NCBI RefSeq assembly: GCF_023898315.1
Contig: NC_064622.1
Coordinates: 349,475,234 to 349,539,233 of the forward strand
Reading direction: 5' to 3'
DNA from: Schistocerca nitens
Taxonomy: Eukaryota > Arthropoda > Insecta > Orthoptera > Acrididae
Length of the DNA: 64,000 nucleotides
Positions 1-11,561 of the stretch are shown here, in pieces (positions within the stretch are counted from its first letter, which is position 1; each line of letters opens with the position of its first letter). A model generated the notes under the pieces. It was not told where the DNA came from, did no database searches, and saw nothing but the letters and a program-made list of their open reading frames with translations. A program made the translations under genes and the position numbers.

Positions 1-582
1 GCTTCATGGAGACGGTTGCGAATGGTCCTCGCCGATACCCCAGGAGCAACAGTGTCCCTAATTTGCTGGGAAGTGGCGGTGCGGTCCCCTACGGCACTGC
101 GTAGGATCCTACGGTCTTGGCGTGCATCCGTGCGTCGCTGCGGTCCGGTCCCAGGTCGACGGGCACGTGCACCTTCCGCCGACCACTGGCGACAACATCG
201 ATGTACTGTGGAGACCTCACGCCCCACGTGTTGAGCAGTTCAGCGGTACGTCCACCCGGCCTCCCGCATGCCCACTATACACCCTCGCTCAAAGTCCGTC
301 AACTGCACATACGGTTCACGTCCACGCTGTCGCGGCATGCTACCAGTGTTAAAGACTGCGATGGAGCTCCGTATGCCACGGCAAACTGGCCGACACTGAC
401 GGCGGCGGTGCACAAATGCTGCGCAGCTAGCGCCATTCGACGGCCAACACCGCGGTTCCTGGTGTGTCCGCTGTGCCGTGCGTGTGATCATTGCTTGTAC
501 AGCCCTCTCGCAGTGTCCGGAGCAAGTATGGTGGGTCTGACACACCGGTGTGAATGTGTTCTTTTTTCCATTTCCAGGAGTG
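1..582 (-). mobile_element. Tc1-like transposon, family A copy 1 (cut by window edge)
   Basis: Nearly identical to positions 3,283-3,863 of copy 2. The right terminal repeat ends ttccaggagtg and is followed by TA at 583-584. The transposase reads leftwards from ATG at about 349 (MPRQRGREPYVQ...). In this copy codon 12 is CAG (Gln), but codon 33 is TGA where copy 2 has CGA, so this copy is also broken. The rest of the element lies left of the window. Confidence 0.85.
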
Positions 583-584
583 TA

Positions 585-704
585 TGTGCCTGTGGTTCTG
601 TCAGTGTGATCATGTGATGTATCTGACCCCAGGAATGTGTCAATAAAGTTTCCCCTTCCTGGGACAATGAATTCACGGTGTTCTTATTTCAATTTCCAGG
701 AGTG
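585..704 (+). mobile_element. Inverted 120-bp left-end fragment of the same Tc1-like family
   Basis: This is the reverse complement of 2,442-2,561, the left terminus of copy 2, placed directly against the right end of copy 1 and ending in its own terminal repeat ttccaggagtg and TA (705-706). It suggests a rearranged or aborted second copy joined tail to tail. Confidence 0.8.
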
Positions 705-706
705 TA

Positions 707-1770
707 TATAGGTGGCGATAGTATTGCTTACACAAGGTATAAAATGGCAGTGTATTGGCGGGACTATCACTTGTACTCGGGTGGTTAATGTGAAAAGATT
801 TCCGACGTGGTTATGGTCGCACGACAGAAATTAACAGATATTGAATGCGGAATGGTAGATTGCTCTAGAGGCATGGCACATTCAATTTCGGAAGTTGTTA
901 GATAATTTTGTATTCCGAGATCCGCCGTGGCAAGAGTGTACCGAGAATACAAAATTTCAGGCATTACCTCTCACCACGGACAACGCAGTGGTCGACGGCC
1001 TTCACTTAACGACCAAAAGCAGCAGCGTTGGCGTTGAGTCGTCAGTGCTAACAGACAAGCAAGACGGCGTGAAATAACCGCAGAAATGAAGTGGGACGTA
1101 CGCAAAACGTATGCTGTGTGTGTGTGTGTGTGTGTTTGTGTTTGTGTGTGTGTAAATTCCTAAGGGACCAAAATGCTGAGGTCATCGGTCCCGATTTCAG
1201 TTGGTAGAGCTGATGGTAGGGTTCGAGTTTGACGCTGACCCCACGCAGCCATGGATCCAAGTTGTCAATAAGGCTCTGTGCGCAAGCTGGTGGTGGCTCC
1301 ATAATGATGTTGGCTGTGTTTAGGTGGAACGGATTGGGTAACTGACTGGAAGTGGTTACGTCCAGCTGCTTGGAACGGTTTGTAGCCTTTCATGGGTTTA
1401 ATGTTCCCAAACAACGATTGAATTTTTATGGATGACAAAGCGCCACGTCATCGGGCTACAATTGTTCGCGATTGTTTTGAAGAACATTCTGAACAATTCG
1501 AGCTAATGATCTGGCCACCCAGATAGTCCGACATGAATCTTGTCGAAGATTTTTGGGATGTAATCGAGAGGTCAGTTTGTGCACAAATCATGCATTAGCA
1601 ACAATTTCGCAATTGTAGACGGCTGTAGAGGCAGCCTGGCTCAATACTTTTGCATAAGACTTCCAACGACTTGTTGAGTCCATGACACGTACTGCGCTAT
1701 GCCGCGCAAAAGGAGGCATGCCATGACTTTCATAACCTCAGTGTATTTCTCGGTACACGTTTTTTTCCAG
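707..1770 (+). pseudogene. Degenerate Tc1-like transposase, interrupted
   Basis: Conceptual translation from about 810 reads ARQKLTDIECGMV, a helix-turn-helix start typical of Tc1-like transposases, then AVARVYREYKISG. After a GT-repeat/SINE scrap (1,112-1,191) it resumes with a glycine-rich SIMM block near 1,300, MDD(N)APRHRA near 1,430-1,460 and WPPR-SPDMN-x-VEDFWDV near 1,511-1,565. Multiple stops and frameshifts. A TATA-like tataaaatgg lies at 739-748. It is a different family from the adjoining copies. Confidence 0.7.
1112..1191. repeat. (GT)n microsatellite plus SINE scrap
   Basis: GT/TTTGTG runs at 1,117-1,153 followed by aaattcctaagggacc..gaggtcatcggtccc, the 3' part of the tRNA SINE seen complete at 11,381-11,561. 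It interrupts the transposase ruin on either side. Confidence 0.65.
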
Positions 1771-1810
1771 GTTTCGTGGGGCGACATTCAGCAGAGCGCG
1801 TTAAGTTCAG

Positions 1811-1996
1811 TTCAAAAATAGCTCTGAGCACTATGGGACTCGACTTCTGCGGTCATCAGTCCCCTAGAACTTAGAACTACTTACACCTAAGTAACCTAAG
1901 GACATCACACACATCCATGCCCGAGGTAGGATTCGAACCTGCGACCGTAGCGGTCGCACGGTTCCAGACTGTAGCCCCTAGAACAGCTCGGCCAGG
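1811..1996 (-). mobile_element. tRNA-derived SINE (GGCCGAGC-head family)
   Basis: Reverse orientation. The B box reads GGATTCGAAC on the + strand near 1,927-1,937, and the A-box side ends at the ctcggcc block near 1,987-1,993. Flanked by an 8-bp perfect duplication AAGTTCAG at 1,803-1,810 and 1,997-2,004, the mark of target-primed insertion. Confidence 0.8.
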
Positions 1997-2441
1997 AAGT
2001 TCAGTGACGTTAGATAGTCTCTCTTGCTGACAAAGTGCAAGAGATATGTCTTCATCCCTGAAAGTTATTTGTTAATGTGAACCAATGATTTTCGTCTTGT
2101 GAGATTTGTCTGTAGTAATACAGTCCACACAGTTTGTTATTTACACACTGATTTTAGTTATTGTTTATTGACATCCTCAGAGCAAATTATTGATTATGGA
2201 AAATGAAGGTCAAGGAATATAAATCTGTTAATGGGTAGCTTGTAGCGTTTCTAAATGGGATAATCAGTTACGTGCTGTATCAGGGTAGAAAGTGTGTATT
2301 TCATTTTCGAAAATCAGCTGTTGTGAAATTGTATTTCCGATTTTTGGTGTTTCAGATTGTGCAGAAATAAGTTTACTGGGTTCTCCCAGTATAAGAAAAC
2401 GTTATTTGGTCCACAATGGCGCATTGAAGAATATGTATATA

Positions 2442-3863
2442 CACTCCTGGAAATTGAAATAAGAACACCGTGAATTCATTGTCCCAGGAAGGGGAAACTT
2501 GATTGACACATTCCTGGGGTCAGATACATCACATGATCACACTGACAGAACCACAGGCACATAGACACAGGCAACAGAGCATGCACAATGTCGGCACTAG
2601 TACAGTGTATATCCACCTTTCGCAGCAATGCAGGCTGCTATTCTCCCATGGAGACGATCGTAGAGATGCTGGATGTAGTCCTGTGGAACGGCTTGCCATG
2701 CCATTTCCACCTGGCGCCTCAGTTGGACCAGCGTTCGTGCTGGACGTGCAGACCGCGTGAGACGACGCTTCATCCAGTCCCAAACATGCTCAATGGGGGA
2801 CAGATCCGGAGATCTTGCTGGCCAGGGTAGTTGACTTACACCTTCTAGAGCACGTTGGGTGGCACGGGATACATGCGGACGTGCATTGTCCTGTTGGAAC
2901 AGCAAGTTCCCTTGCCGGTCTAGGAATGGTAGAACGATGGGTTCGATGACGGTTTGGATGTACCGTGCACTATTCAGTGTCCCCTCGACGATCACCAGTG
3001 GTGTACGGCCAGTGTAGGAGATCGCTCCCCACACCATGATGCCGGGTGTTGGCCCTGTGTGCCTCGGTCGTATGCAGTCCTGATTGTGGCGCTCACCTGC
3101 ACGGCGCCAAACACGCATACGACCATCATTGGCACCAAGGCAGAAGCGACTCTCATCGCTGAAGACGACACGTCTCCATTCGTCCCTCCATTCACGCCTG
3201 TCGCGACACCACTGGAGGCGGGCTGCACGATGTTGGGGCGTGAGCGGAAGACGGCCTAACGGTGTGCGGGGCCGTAGCCCAGCTTCATGGAGACGGTTGC
3301 GAATGGTCCTCGCCGATACCCCAGGAGCAACAGTGTCCCTAATTTGCTGGGAAGTGGCGGTGCGGTCCCCTACGGCACTGCGTAGGATCCTACGGTCTTG
3401 GCGTGCATCCGTGCGTCGCTGCGGTCCGGTCCCAGGTCGACGGGCACGTGCACCTTCCGCCGACCACTGGCGACAACATCGATGTACTGTGGAGACCTCA
3501 CGCCCCACGTGTTGAGCAATTCGGCGGTACGTCCACCCGGCCTCCCGCATGCCCACTATACGCCCTCGCTCAAAGTCCGTCAACTACACATACGGTTCAC
3601 GTCCACGCTGTCGCGGCATGCTACCAGTGTTAAAGACTGCGATGGAGCTCCGTATGCCACGGCAAACTGGCTGACACTGACGGCGGCGGTGCACAAATGC
3701 TGCGCAGGTAGCGCCATTCGACGGCCAACACCGCGGTTCCTGGTGTGTCCGCTGTGCCGTGCGTGTGATCATTGCTTGTACAGCCCTCTCGCAGTGTCCG
3801 GAGCAAGTATGGTGGGTCTGACACACCGGTGTCAATGTGTTCTTTTTTCCATTTCCAGGAGTG
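2442..3863 (-). mobile_element. Tc1-like transposon, family A copy 2 (complete ends)
   Basis: 1,422 bp between TA dinucleotides (2,440-2,441 and 3,864-3,865). The terminal inverted repeats begin CACTCCTGGAAAT. One transposase gene on the minus strand fills the interior. Two more copies lie at 1-582 and 37,628-39,035 with very few differences, so the family moved recently. Confidence 0.93.
2597..3619 (-). pseudogene. Tc1-like transposase with one nonsense codon
   Basis: Starts ATG at 3,619 (MPRQRGREPYV) and meets TAG at codon 12 (3,584-3,586), where copies 1 and 3 have CAG. It is then open for 328 codons to the stop at 2,597, so the intact product would be about 340 residues, normal for Tc1. 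Seen: an N-terminal helix-turn-helix (REAGWTYRRIAQHVGREVST), a second HTH (ATSQQIRDTV), then the catalytic motifs FSDESRF, FQQDNARPH and SPDLSPIEHVWDWMK. By hand count 32 residues separate the second Asp from the Glu, against 34 in canonical Tc1. It would cut and paste at TA sites. Apparently a single substitution from open. Confidence 0.88.
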
Positions 3864-4262
3864 TATTCAAAGCTTAGAGTCTACCAACTTCAGCGATGAA
3901 TATCTCCCAGTAGAAAAAACTGAAATGACATCAGAACATACGAAAGAAAACAAAAAAAGCTTTATCTGCACGATTCACATTATTTTCGGAATGTCAAGAA
4001 AACTATGATAAATGGTTAATATTCGACTATTCCTGGCGTTCGTCCGACTTGTACACTGCTTCACATCACACTGTTCACCATCTACGAATTTAATGTATAG
4101 AAATGGTATTCGCTTTAGCCACGAACCAAATAAAAAGCTACTACTGCTGTGGTTCCATTTGTCAGACCGATGTCTTGTTACAGTCGCTGGGCTGCTGCAT
4201 CTCACGTCGCTTCCTCCTCCACGTCGACCAGCATTAATTCCGAAAACGCCGCACTTTCCGCA

Positions 4263-5356
4263 CATGAAAGTTTTGGACCGAGGCAGTCAGGTAGTTGCAG
4301 TGTTTCTCGACTTCTGATAAGCATTTGACCCAGGACCACACCTGCGTTTATTATCAAAGGTGCGATCGTGTGGAAACGAAATTTGTGGCTGGATTGAAGA
4401 TTGCGTTTATTATCAAAGGTGCGATCGTGTGGAAACGAAATTTGTGGCTGGATTGAAGATTGCTTGGCATGGAGGTCGCAGCAGGTTATCTTGGATGGAG
4501 AGTGACTTTGTGTTGGGACCCTTCGGAAGCAGTTTCGCCCCTCCCCCCCCTCCCCCCCTTAAACTAACTAACAGTATTAGCAGCAATCTCAGGATTTTTG
4601 CAGATAATTCAATTATCTATAACCAAGTAACCTCTGAAAGAAGTTGCACAAATACTCAATCAGGTCTTGGTAAAGATTTCAAACTGGTGCAAATATTAGC
4701 AACTTCCTATAATAATCAAAACGTAAAATTGTGCGTTTCATAAAACGAAAAAAGGTAGTATCCTGTGACTATAACATTAATAAGCCACAGTTACAATTTA
4801 TTATTCCATACAAATACCTGGGTGGAACACTTTGTAGGGATATGTAATGGAATCGCCACAGAGGTTCAGTCGTATGTAATGCAGGTATCAGTCTATTGTT
4901 TACTGGTAGAATACTGGGGAAGGGCAATCAGTCTACAACGGAGTTTGCTTCCAAATACTTGTGCCAGCCATGCTACAATATTGTTAAAGTGTGTGGGACC
5001 TGCACCAAACAAGGCTAACGGAGGACATTGAACGTATATAGATAGGGGCTGCATGAATTGTCACAGGTTTGTCTGATCTGTGGGAGAGTGTTACGGAAAT
5101 GCTGAAGGAAATGAACTTCCGTACATTCAAAGTTTGAAGAACCGGATTTAAATTATTAATCTGGGAATGTAGTACAAACCCTGCGTATCGCTCCTGTATG
5201 GATCGTAAGGACAAGATCAGATTAATTACAGCTGGCACAGAGGCATTTTAAGTCATGCTTCCCACGCTTCCGCTGTGAATGGAACGGGAAAAAGCCCTAA
5301 TATTTCTTATAGTGGAACGTTCTCTTCCATGCACTTAACGATGGTTTGCAGAATTA
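4263..5356 (+). pseudogene. 5'-truncated non-LTR retrotransposon, RT C-terminal half (CR1/Jockey type)
   Basis: Translating across frames gives VFLDF..AFDPGPHLRLLSKV near 4,299-4,360, RWIEDC..GRSQ-like near 4,445-4,485, an ADNS(I/V) YADD-like box near 4,600, YKYLGGTLC near 4,810 and a 3' tail that reads KSCFPR..EWNGK near 5,255-5,290 and ends near ggtttgcaga. These are the palm, thumb and tail of an insect LINE reverse transcriptase. Many stops; it carries a 59-bp tandem duplication (next entry) and a C-rich run at 4,539-4,558. Confidence 0.7.
4343..4463 (+). repeat. 59-bp tandem duplication inside LINE ruin
   Basis: 4,343-4,401 and 4,402-4,460 are identical copies starting tgcgtttattatcaaagg and ending attgaagat, followed by a partial third start (tgc). 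It duplicates the ...LLSKVRSCGNEICGWIED part of the RT. Confidence 0.95.
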
Positions 5357-5479
5357 CACTTCCCGCGTGCGGTCTGGAAGAAAAACATTGCGGGCGCCAG
5401 GATTGGCCACTCTCGCTACAGGTTGACTGCTCCTACGAACCCTCTCGCGCCGCCAAGCGGAGACGTCGCAAGTTAAAAC

Positions 5480-5900
5480 GATAGTCTTGTGTCATTTACC
5501 GCAAGAGCGCTTCCCGTGGCAGCTTCGTGGACTAACTGCACCGGACTCACGGGATACACATTGTTAATGCAACGCCATTCAAGGGCGGGTCAGTCGAAAA
5601 GGGGCGCGCTGTTGACGTGTCCCAAGGGCTCTGGCGAGACAGGGAGGATGTGACCCGCCCTTGCTGGCTGTGTGCGGGCGAGGTCAGTAGCGCGGGGGCG
5701 GGAGACCTTGCGCACCTCGACTCACCCGCGTCGCGCCCTGAGTAATTGCGCAGCCGGCACCCCCGGAAGGCGCGTGTTGACTGCCACGCGATGCGACGGG
5801 CGACCACGCCCAGTCCCCTGCCGACGCAGCTCGGGTTTCGTTAGCACTGCCGTGCAACTTCCCGGGAATAAACGGGGCCCCTTTCATTCCTGGTAGGTCT
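5480..5900. other. CpG-rich patch
   Basis: About 400 bp that is clearly richer in G+C and CpG than its surroundings (for example gtagcgcgggggcgggag near 5,690). No splice-consistent ORF resembling the N-terminal BicDR exons was seen. It could be a promoter-type CpG patch or a GC-rich repeat; undecided. Confidence 0.35.
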
Positions 5901-6106
5901 CTGCAGTCAGTGTGGCTGATCCGTAAGTAGACCGCAAAATCGTAAAAATCTTAGACATTCTCGTAACACCTTTCATGCCTTTAAAACAGGCAAAGCAATA
6001 ATAATATTTCAGCAATAACGTATTGAGAAAGATTTAGCAGACACTGCCATTTTTAGGGTCCCGTACGTCGATCGGTAAAAACAGAAACCCTATAAGATCA
6101 CTTAGT

Positions 6107-6151
<45 letters not shown>

Positions 6152-8159
6152 ATCGGTCCGACTCCGCCTCGGTGGGTGATCGGGTTCGGACACCGATTTC
6201 CGTCTGCAATACTTTTCTGTATACCGAATAAAAACAAACTGCATCCCGAGCCGTCATCCACGAAGGCAACACAGCATCGCATTCATAAGACACAAGGCCT
6301 GTCTACGCAGCAGCTAGCTCTATTTGCTCCACATTGCCAAACATTCCGCCTACGATCCATCACCCTGCAACGTCACGCTAAAGGAGCGGCCTAGGGGCGG
6401 GAGCTGGTGCCTATAACTTATAGGCTAGGCGCAAATTGAGACGCGTATTGCACGTGTGACGTGACACGACACTACAGCGCGACACGCACGTGCCGCACGT
6501 CCGCGCAGGTCCAGCGCATATTGCGACGCGTACACCATACTTCGCACACGCCGACTGGCGACGCTCTGCGCTGACTGAACCGAAGCGCGCGCAACCTCTT
6601 ATCTTTCTCAAACGATTTTACAGAAACTATTCTCTGAAAATATATGGTTTTTGGCTTACTTGTAGCGTTATATGTCAGCTTCGTGGCAAAGTGCCCATCA
6701 CCTCGCTAATGACCATTCTTATTGTGATGTACACATGTTAGTAAGGCACTACGCAAAACTCAAAAAGTTTGCAACGAAATTAAGGGTCGCTATGATTTTG
6801 CGTTTGGTGCGTATTACACCATATGTTGCTGCGTATGTAATTTAGCTAACATGCTGAATTTTTGTTTAGACTTCGGAGGAGGTCTATATCTGCCTCCGAT
6901 CTCGAGAAAACTTATCCCATGTAGCGCGCTCACTTCCGATCTCACGCCCGCGAGAATGAAATACTCGCAACATCTCTCATATCTCCTAAACCGCTCGAGA
7001 CATCGAAACGAAAGTTTGGCGAATGATAGCACACGAGGAGGAGAGCCTTTAGCCAATTATTGAACACAAGGAACGTTCTTATCTATGGCGATTATCACTA
7101 CTTATACATCTTTTTTTATTTATTTCACTCCAGAGACTGTAATTTTTTAAGAGTTATCGACAGCTAGCGAAACAAGAGCTTCCTAGTATGAAAATAAACA
7201 TGAAATTTCTTCTTTTATGTTACTGCAAACCGATACTATGAGGTTTTTCCTAAGCTATTGAACTCTGTGATTGCCAATTACTTGTTTAATGAGGCACTCC
7301 GTTTCGGAATTCTGTCTCAATAGCTGCTGTGAGATGAGTTTGACAAATTACATTGTGACAAAGGAAGTACAATTAAACCAGTCACCAAGAGAAATGTGGC
7401 CATTACTCATAAATGGTGATGCTTCTTCGAATGAGAAAAGTTAACAACTCACACAAAAACAGATGGCAATTCTGTTGGAATTTTGGTGGAATCCCCGTAA
7501 CACATCGTATTTTTAACACTGAGCGACTGGAATGGAAACTTACCAAAGGGTTTTATTTCTTCTCTTGATCCGAGTAGCATTACAATAATGACGAGTGTTC
7601 CTTCAGGCGGAATGATAGGCACATGCCAGATACTGGTTACTCACCTAGGGCTTGCCAAACTGACAATGCGTGATCGCGAATAAAATAGTTGTTACTGAGA
7701 AAAATAAACAATTGTTCTGTCGCACAACACAATGGTCAGTGTATTGTCAGCAGCGAAGGATAATGCGCGCGACAGGAATGCACACGCTAGCCATGTGTGC
7801 CTTGTGAGTTGGAGATCGAAAAACATTGTCATCTGCCTTTGTCAGCAGCACATTTCAACAAATTAAATATATCTAATCATAACACGCTTTTAGAATAATC
7901 CAACTTTCGTAATAATACCGACCATTTTCTTCAATTGTGTAGCCTGTTGTATAATTATTTTATTAATGTTGATAATGTCCATGCAACAATTGAAATGCTT
8001 TTTCTCATCACGGTGAACCAATTAAAACATAGTTATTTGTGACTGCTTTTCGACTGTTTCTAGCTTGCAGTGGAAATATGTTCACATGCATTTAGTACAG
8101 TGTGTCGTATTACATTATTACATCCATATCAGAGTAATCACAGTGAAATTTCTATACCT
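5901..8159. other. No gene seen
   Basis: Apart from the repeat at 6,044-6,180, I see no protein similarity or clear repeat ends. 6,420-6,600 is GC/CpG-rich with several cacgtg-like words; the rest is AT-rich. Confidence 0.5.
6044..6180. repeat. Dispersed insect repeat with CTGT/CT microsatellite
   Basis: The sequence tagggtcccgtacgtcgatc..taagatcacttagttg followed by (CTGT)n and (CT)n matches a repeat type I recall as widespread in insects, in which this block is coupled to the microsatellite. Confidence 0.5.
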
Positions 8160-8172
8160 CAGATCTTGGACG

Positions 8173-8370
8173 ATTGGTTCAAATGTCTCTGAGCACTATG
8201 GGACTTAACTGCTGAGGTCATCAGTCCCCTAGAACTTAGAACTACTTAAACCTAACTAACCTAAGGACATCACACACATCCATGCCCGAGGCAGGATTCG
8301 AACCTGCGACCGTAGCGGTCGCGCGGTTCCAGACTGTAGCGCCTAGAACCGCTCGGCTACTCCGGCCAGC
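8173..8370 (-). mobile_element. tRNA-derived SINE with 13-bp target duplication
   Basis: Reads aggattcgaacctgcgac (B box, reverse) and ends at the ggccagc A-box side. The exact 13-bp repeat CAGATCTTGGACG occurs at 8,160-8,172 and 8,371-8,383. Same family as 1,811-1,996 and 24,242-24,650. Confidence 0.92.
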
Positions 8371-8695
8371 CAGATCTTGGACGCTTTTTATCAGAAGCAC
8401 AAAGGGATCACACCTGTGAAGATTATCCCTTTCTAAAGTTTTGTAACACATCGTACAGATACGCTAGCTTACTATGCAGCGAGAAGATAACCCTGTTTTA
8501 CTTTCCTGCCTTGATTCATAATCACATGATTTTATAGTATTCCTTGCTTCCTTATTCACTGCCCTCTGTCCCTTCTTGCGATCTGAAAACATCGCGGAGG
8601 CATATGATGCAATTCCAGCGGCCAATGGCTCAACAGTTACTGAAGTATGCATTTTTCTAGACAGAAGAAAAACAAAACAAAACTATACAGATATA

Positions 8696-8830
8696 AGGTT
8701 TTCCGTCATTTCCCTAAATCGCTCCAGGCAAATGCCGGGATGGTTCCTTTCAAAGGGCACGGCCGACTTCCTTCCCTAATCCGATGAGACCGATGACCTC
8801 TCTGTCTGGTCTCCTTCCCCAAAACGACCA
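8696..8830 (+). mobile_element. SINE body fragment (second tRNA-SINE family)
   Basis: ggttttccgtcatttcccta..gacttccttccctaatccg..gtctccttccccaaaacgacc matches the body of the SINE at 16,625-16,860 without its tRNA head. Confidence 0.75.
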
Positions 8831-9503
8831 ACCTATACAGAAATAAATAACAGAAAAGTATAACGTACTAACGAAGAAAGCTGGAGCGTTTAAATGGCGA
8901 AAAACGAAACACTATCCAAAAGCAATAAAATTTAGTACACAGTAAGGCAAAATTTATCGTATGGGCGATACTACCACTGTTCATATGCGCCGTTCCGATG
9001 TGAGCACATGGCCGGGGCTACTTTTCCGCTTCCCGGCTCAGATTTCCCACGGTGCTAGCGAGGCACGCGCGACGCGCGGCGCGAGAAACTGTGCCTCTAA
9101 GACCTGTGTAGCGTCGCTGAGTGACGTTTCTGGACACGAGTTCTAGGCCTCGATTTTTTTCCGAAAACACCCTCTAAGCCCCTCGAAGTTTGTCACAACA
9201 TTTCTGGGAGACCCTGTACACTACCATTGCTATCGGTGAATTTGACAGAGAAAGCTTCTTCGTTATTTTTTAGTAAAAACATGTCTCTTTTTCATTTACA
9301 TTATTCTTCTTACCATGCTCAAACACAGAGAAATGCTGTTTTACAACAGCAGTGTTTAAACAACCTCTTTTTCCTCACAAATGTAGCTCCTTGTTGTTTC
9401 TTTCAGTTTGATAGTTTCACCCGTGAACCACTAGTACCGACGTAGCGTCCGATCGGGAAAAGTGGCCGAGGTGCTCACTCCCATAATAATTATTAACTTC
9501 TAT
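8831..9503. other. No gene seen
   Basis: A CpG-rich segment at 9,040-9,130 and AT-rich remainder. No ORF with recognisable similarity. Confidence 0.5.
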
Positions 9504-9504
9504 A

Positions 9505-10402
9505 CAGGGTGGTCAGAAATTCCAGTTACAGACTTCTAGGACTTGTAGAGGGGAGTGAGTACATCGTATTTTGTATAGGAACCCATGTCCGGAAACGCCA
9601 TCCAACGAGTCGACAGAGCGTCAAAGTTATAGGCGCGGGCGTCTGTAAATGTACGTATACATGGGGTGATTCCTTGATGATGTTACAGACTTTCTAGGAT
9701 GATGGAGAACGATAAATGTATTAATTTGAAGTAAGGATATCTGTACCGGCAACGAATGAGTCGAAAGTTATAAACGAAAACCGTTCTGATGCCTCTGACA
9801 GTTGAATACATGTACCGGTTCTTGTGTTGCGAAGAGTGTAGGGTTGGTAACTTTCAGTGGTGGTAGTGTGGACAAAAACGACAAAAAATGTCCAATAAAC
9901 GTGGGCTCTAAATTGCATACCTGCTGGGCTATGACCATTTGTTCATCTTCGCTAATGTGAAACACATCTCCTCTACTGAGCAAGTGTTCATAGCTGTTAA
10001 GGTACGCACTTTAGAGCCCACGTTTATTGGATATTTTTTCTCGTTTTTGTCCACACTACCACCACTGAAAGTTACCAACCCTACACTCTTCGCAATACAA
10101 GAACCGGTACATGTATTCAACTGTCGGTGGTATCAGAACGGTTTATGTTTATATCTTTCGACTCGTTCGTTTGCGGAACAGGTATCCTTACTTCAGATTA
10201 ATACATTTATCGTTCTCCATCATCCTAGAAAGTCTGTAACATCATCACGGAATCACCCCGTGTATACGTACATTTACAGACGTCCGCGCCTATAACTTCG
10301 ACGCTCTGACGTTACCGGACATGGGTTCCTATTCAAAATACGATGTACTCACTCCCCTGCACAAGTCCTAGAACTGTGTAATGGAAATTTCCGACCACTC
10401 TA
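9505..10402. mobile_element. Palindromic foldback element
   Basis: About 898 bp flanked by TA (9,503-9,504; 10,403-10,404). The left end starts cagggtggtcagaaattcc and the right end is its imperfect reverse complement. The two halves match all along (for example ccaataaacgtgggctcta at 9,892-9,910 against tagagcccacgtttattgg at 10,012-10,030) with the symmetry centre near 9,954. It has no transposase; the ORFs on both strands are mirror images of one another and have no coding signal. Confidence 0.88.
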
Positions 10403-10404
10403 TA

Positions 10405-10917
10405 TATCATACATAGTACTATTGATTTACTTCTAAATCATTTTACATAAAAAGCAGTCTGCCCTCGATCTATCCCTTTTTGACGATTTTGATTTAATTA
10501 GCTAAAGAAAAAAGAGTTTTAGGAAATGACGGATGCAGTAGGTGGTATGTCGTCAACAAGAAAGAGAAGTCCCTGATTATCTTTTTGAAATGGGAAAGCG
10601 ATCTTGTGTACTTAAAGTAGACGACCTATGGAAATTAGCATTCCAGTTGGCAAAGTGGAACAAAACACCTCATCTTCTTAGCAAATAGTCGGAGATGGCA
10701 GGAAAAGACAGCATCCTAATACCCCTATTAGTCTTAGGAAACCTATCTCGATGGCTAGAAAGAAGCTTTTAACAAGGTAAACATGTACAAGATCTTTCAT
10801 TTCCTCAAAACAATGCAAGAAAAACAAATTCATCCTGCTCATCACATTTACATGGTCCATTTACATTGTCGCTATTGCCTGTGTTCGACAGCAGTGTGCA
10901 ATAACCACTCGAAGATA
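10405..10917. other. No gene seen
   Basis: Unremarkable intergenic or intronic sequence; no repeats with readable ends. Confidence 0.5.
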
Positions 10918-11377
10918 GTAGGTGGCAGCACTAGCAGTGGAGGGTACAGAAAGAGTGTTTGGGGGAGGGGGGCGCAGAAAACAGTGCAGTCGTTGTCGAA
11001 ATGCGGAAACGGAGCGATTTATCTGATGTCGAAAAGGGAATGATCAATGGCTTTCGGACAAAAGATGGGAGCATTTCCGAAACGGCTAAGTTTGTAAATT
11101 GTCCACGTTCCTCCTGCATGGTTAAACTATTCCGGGCATGGTAAAATAGTGCTATCCGAAACAGGCGCCGATGTAACTGTGGTGCAGCACAGGTTGTAGA
11201 TGACGTTGATGAACAACAGTTGTGGGGATGTTTATGGGTGGATTGACATTCAACTGTTGAGCAACTGATCACCCAGATAAACCAAGGGACTACCAAAAGT
11301 GTCTCCTCAACAACTGTTCACTAGAGGGATGTTATTTTCGTGTAATCACTCCGCCACAGGCCGTGCATTATGAACAC
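10918..11377 (+). pseudogene. Tc1-like transposase N-terminal fragment
   Basis: From 11,001: MRKRSDLSDVEKGMI, then SISETAKFVNCPRSS and VKLFRAW, the paired helix-turn-helix region of a Tc1-like transposase. Stops follow (TAA near 11,142; TGA near 11,245). The fragment ends at the SINE at 11,381; the catalytic half is missing. Confidence 0.7.
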
Positions 11378-11380
11378 GTT

Positions 11381-11561
11381 GTTCAAATGTGTGTGAATTC
11401 CTAAGGGACCAAACTGCTGAGGTCATTGGTCCCTAGACTTACACACTACTTAAACTAACTTATGCTAAGAACACCACACACACTCATGCCCGAGGGAGAA
11501 CTCGAACCTCCGGCGGGAGCGGCCGCCCAATCAGTGACATGACGCCTCTAACAGCGCGGCT
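11381..11561 (-). mobile_element. tRNA-derived SINE (CTAAGGGACC-tail family)
   Basis: gttcaaatgtgtgtgaattc..aagggaccaaactgctgagg..catgcccgag with reverse B box gaactcgaacctccggcggg. It sits at the junction of two oppositely oriented Tc1-like fragments. Confidence 0.8.

Noticed and set aside
2597-3583. 328-codon ORF as an intact transposase
   Set aside because: Its start is a TTG directly after an in-frame TAG; the true ATG is at 3,619, so the copy is interrupted.
3084-3877. Long + strand ORFs over the Tc1 copies (also at 16-617 and 38,270-39,055)
   Set aside because: They are antisense shadows of the minus-strand transposase and recur identically with each copy.
5480-5900. Missing N-terminal exon of BicDR with CC1 box
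   Set aside because: I looked for an AAxxG-type block with splice sites in 1-13,328 and did not find one; the GC-rich patch has no fitting frame.
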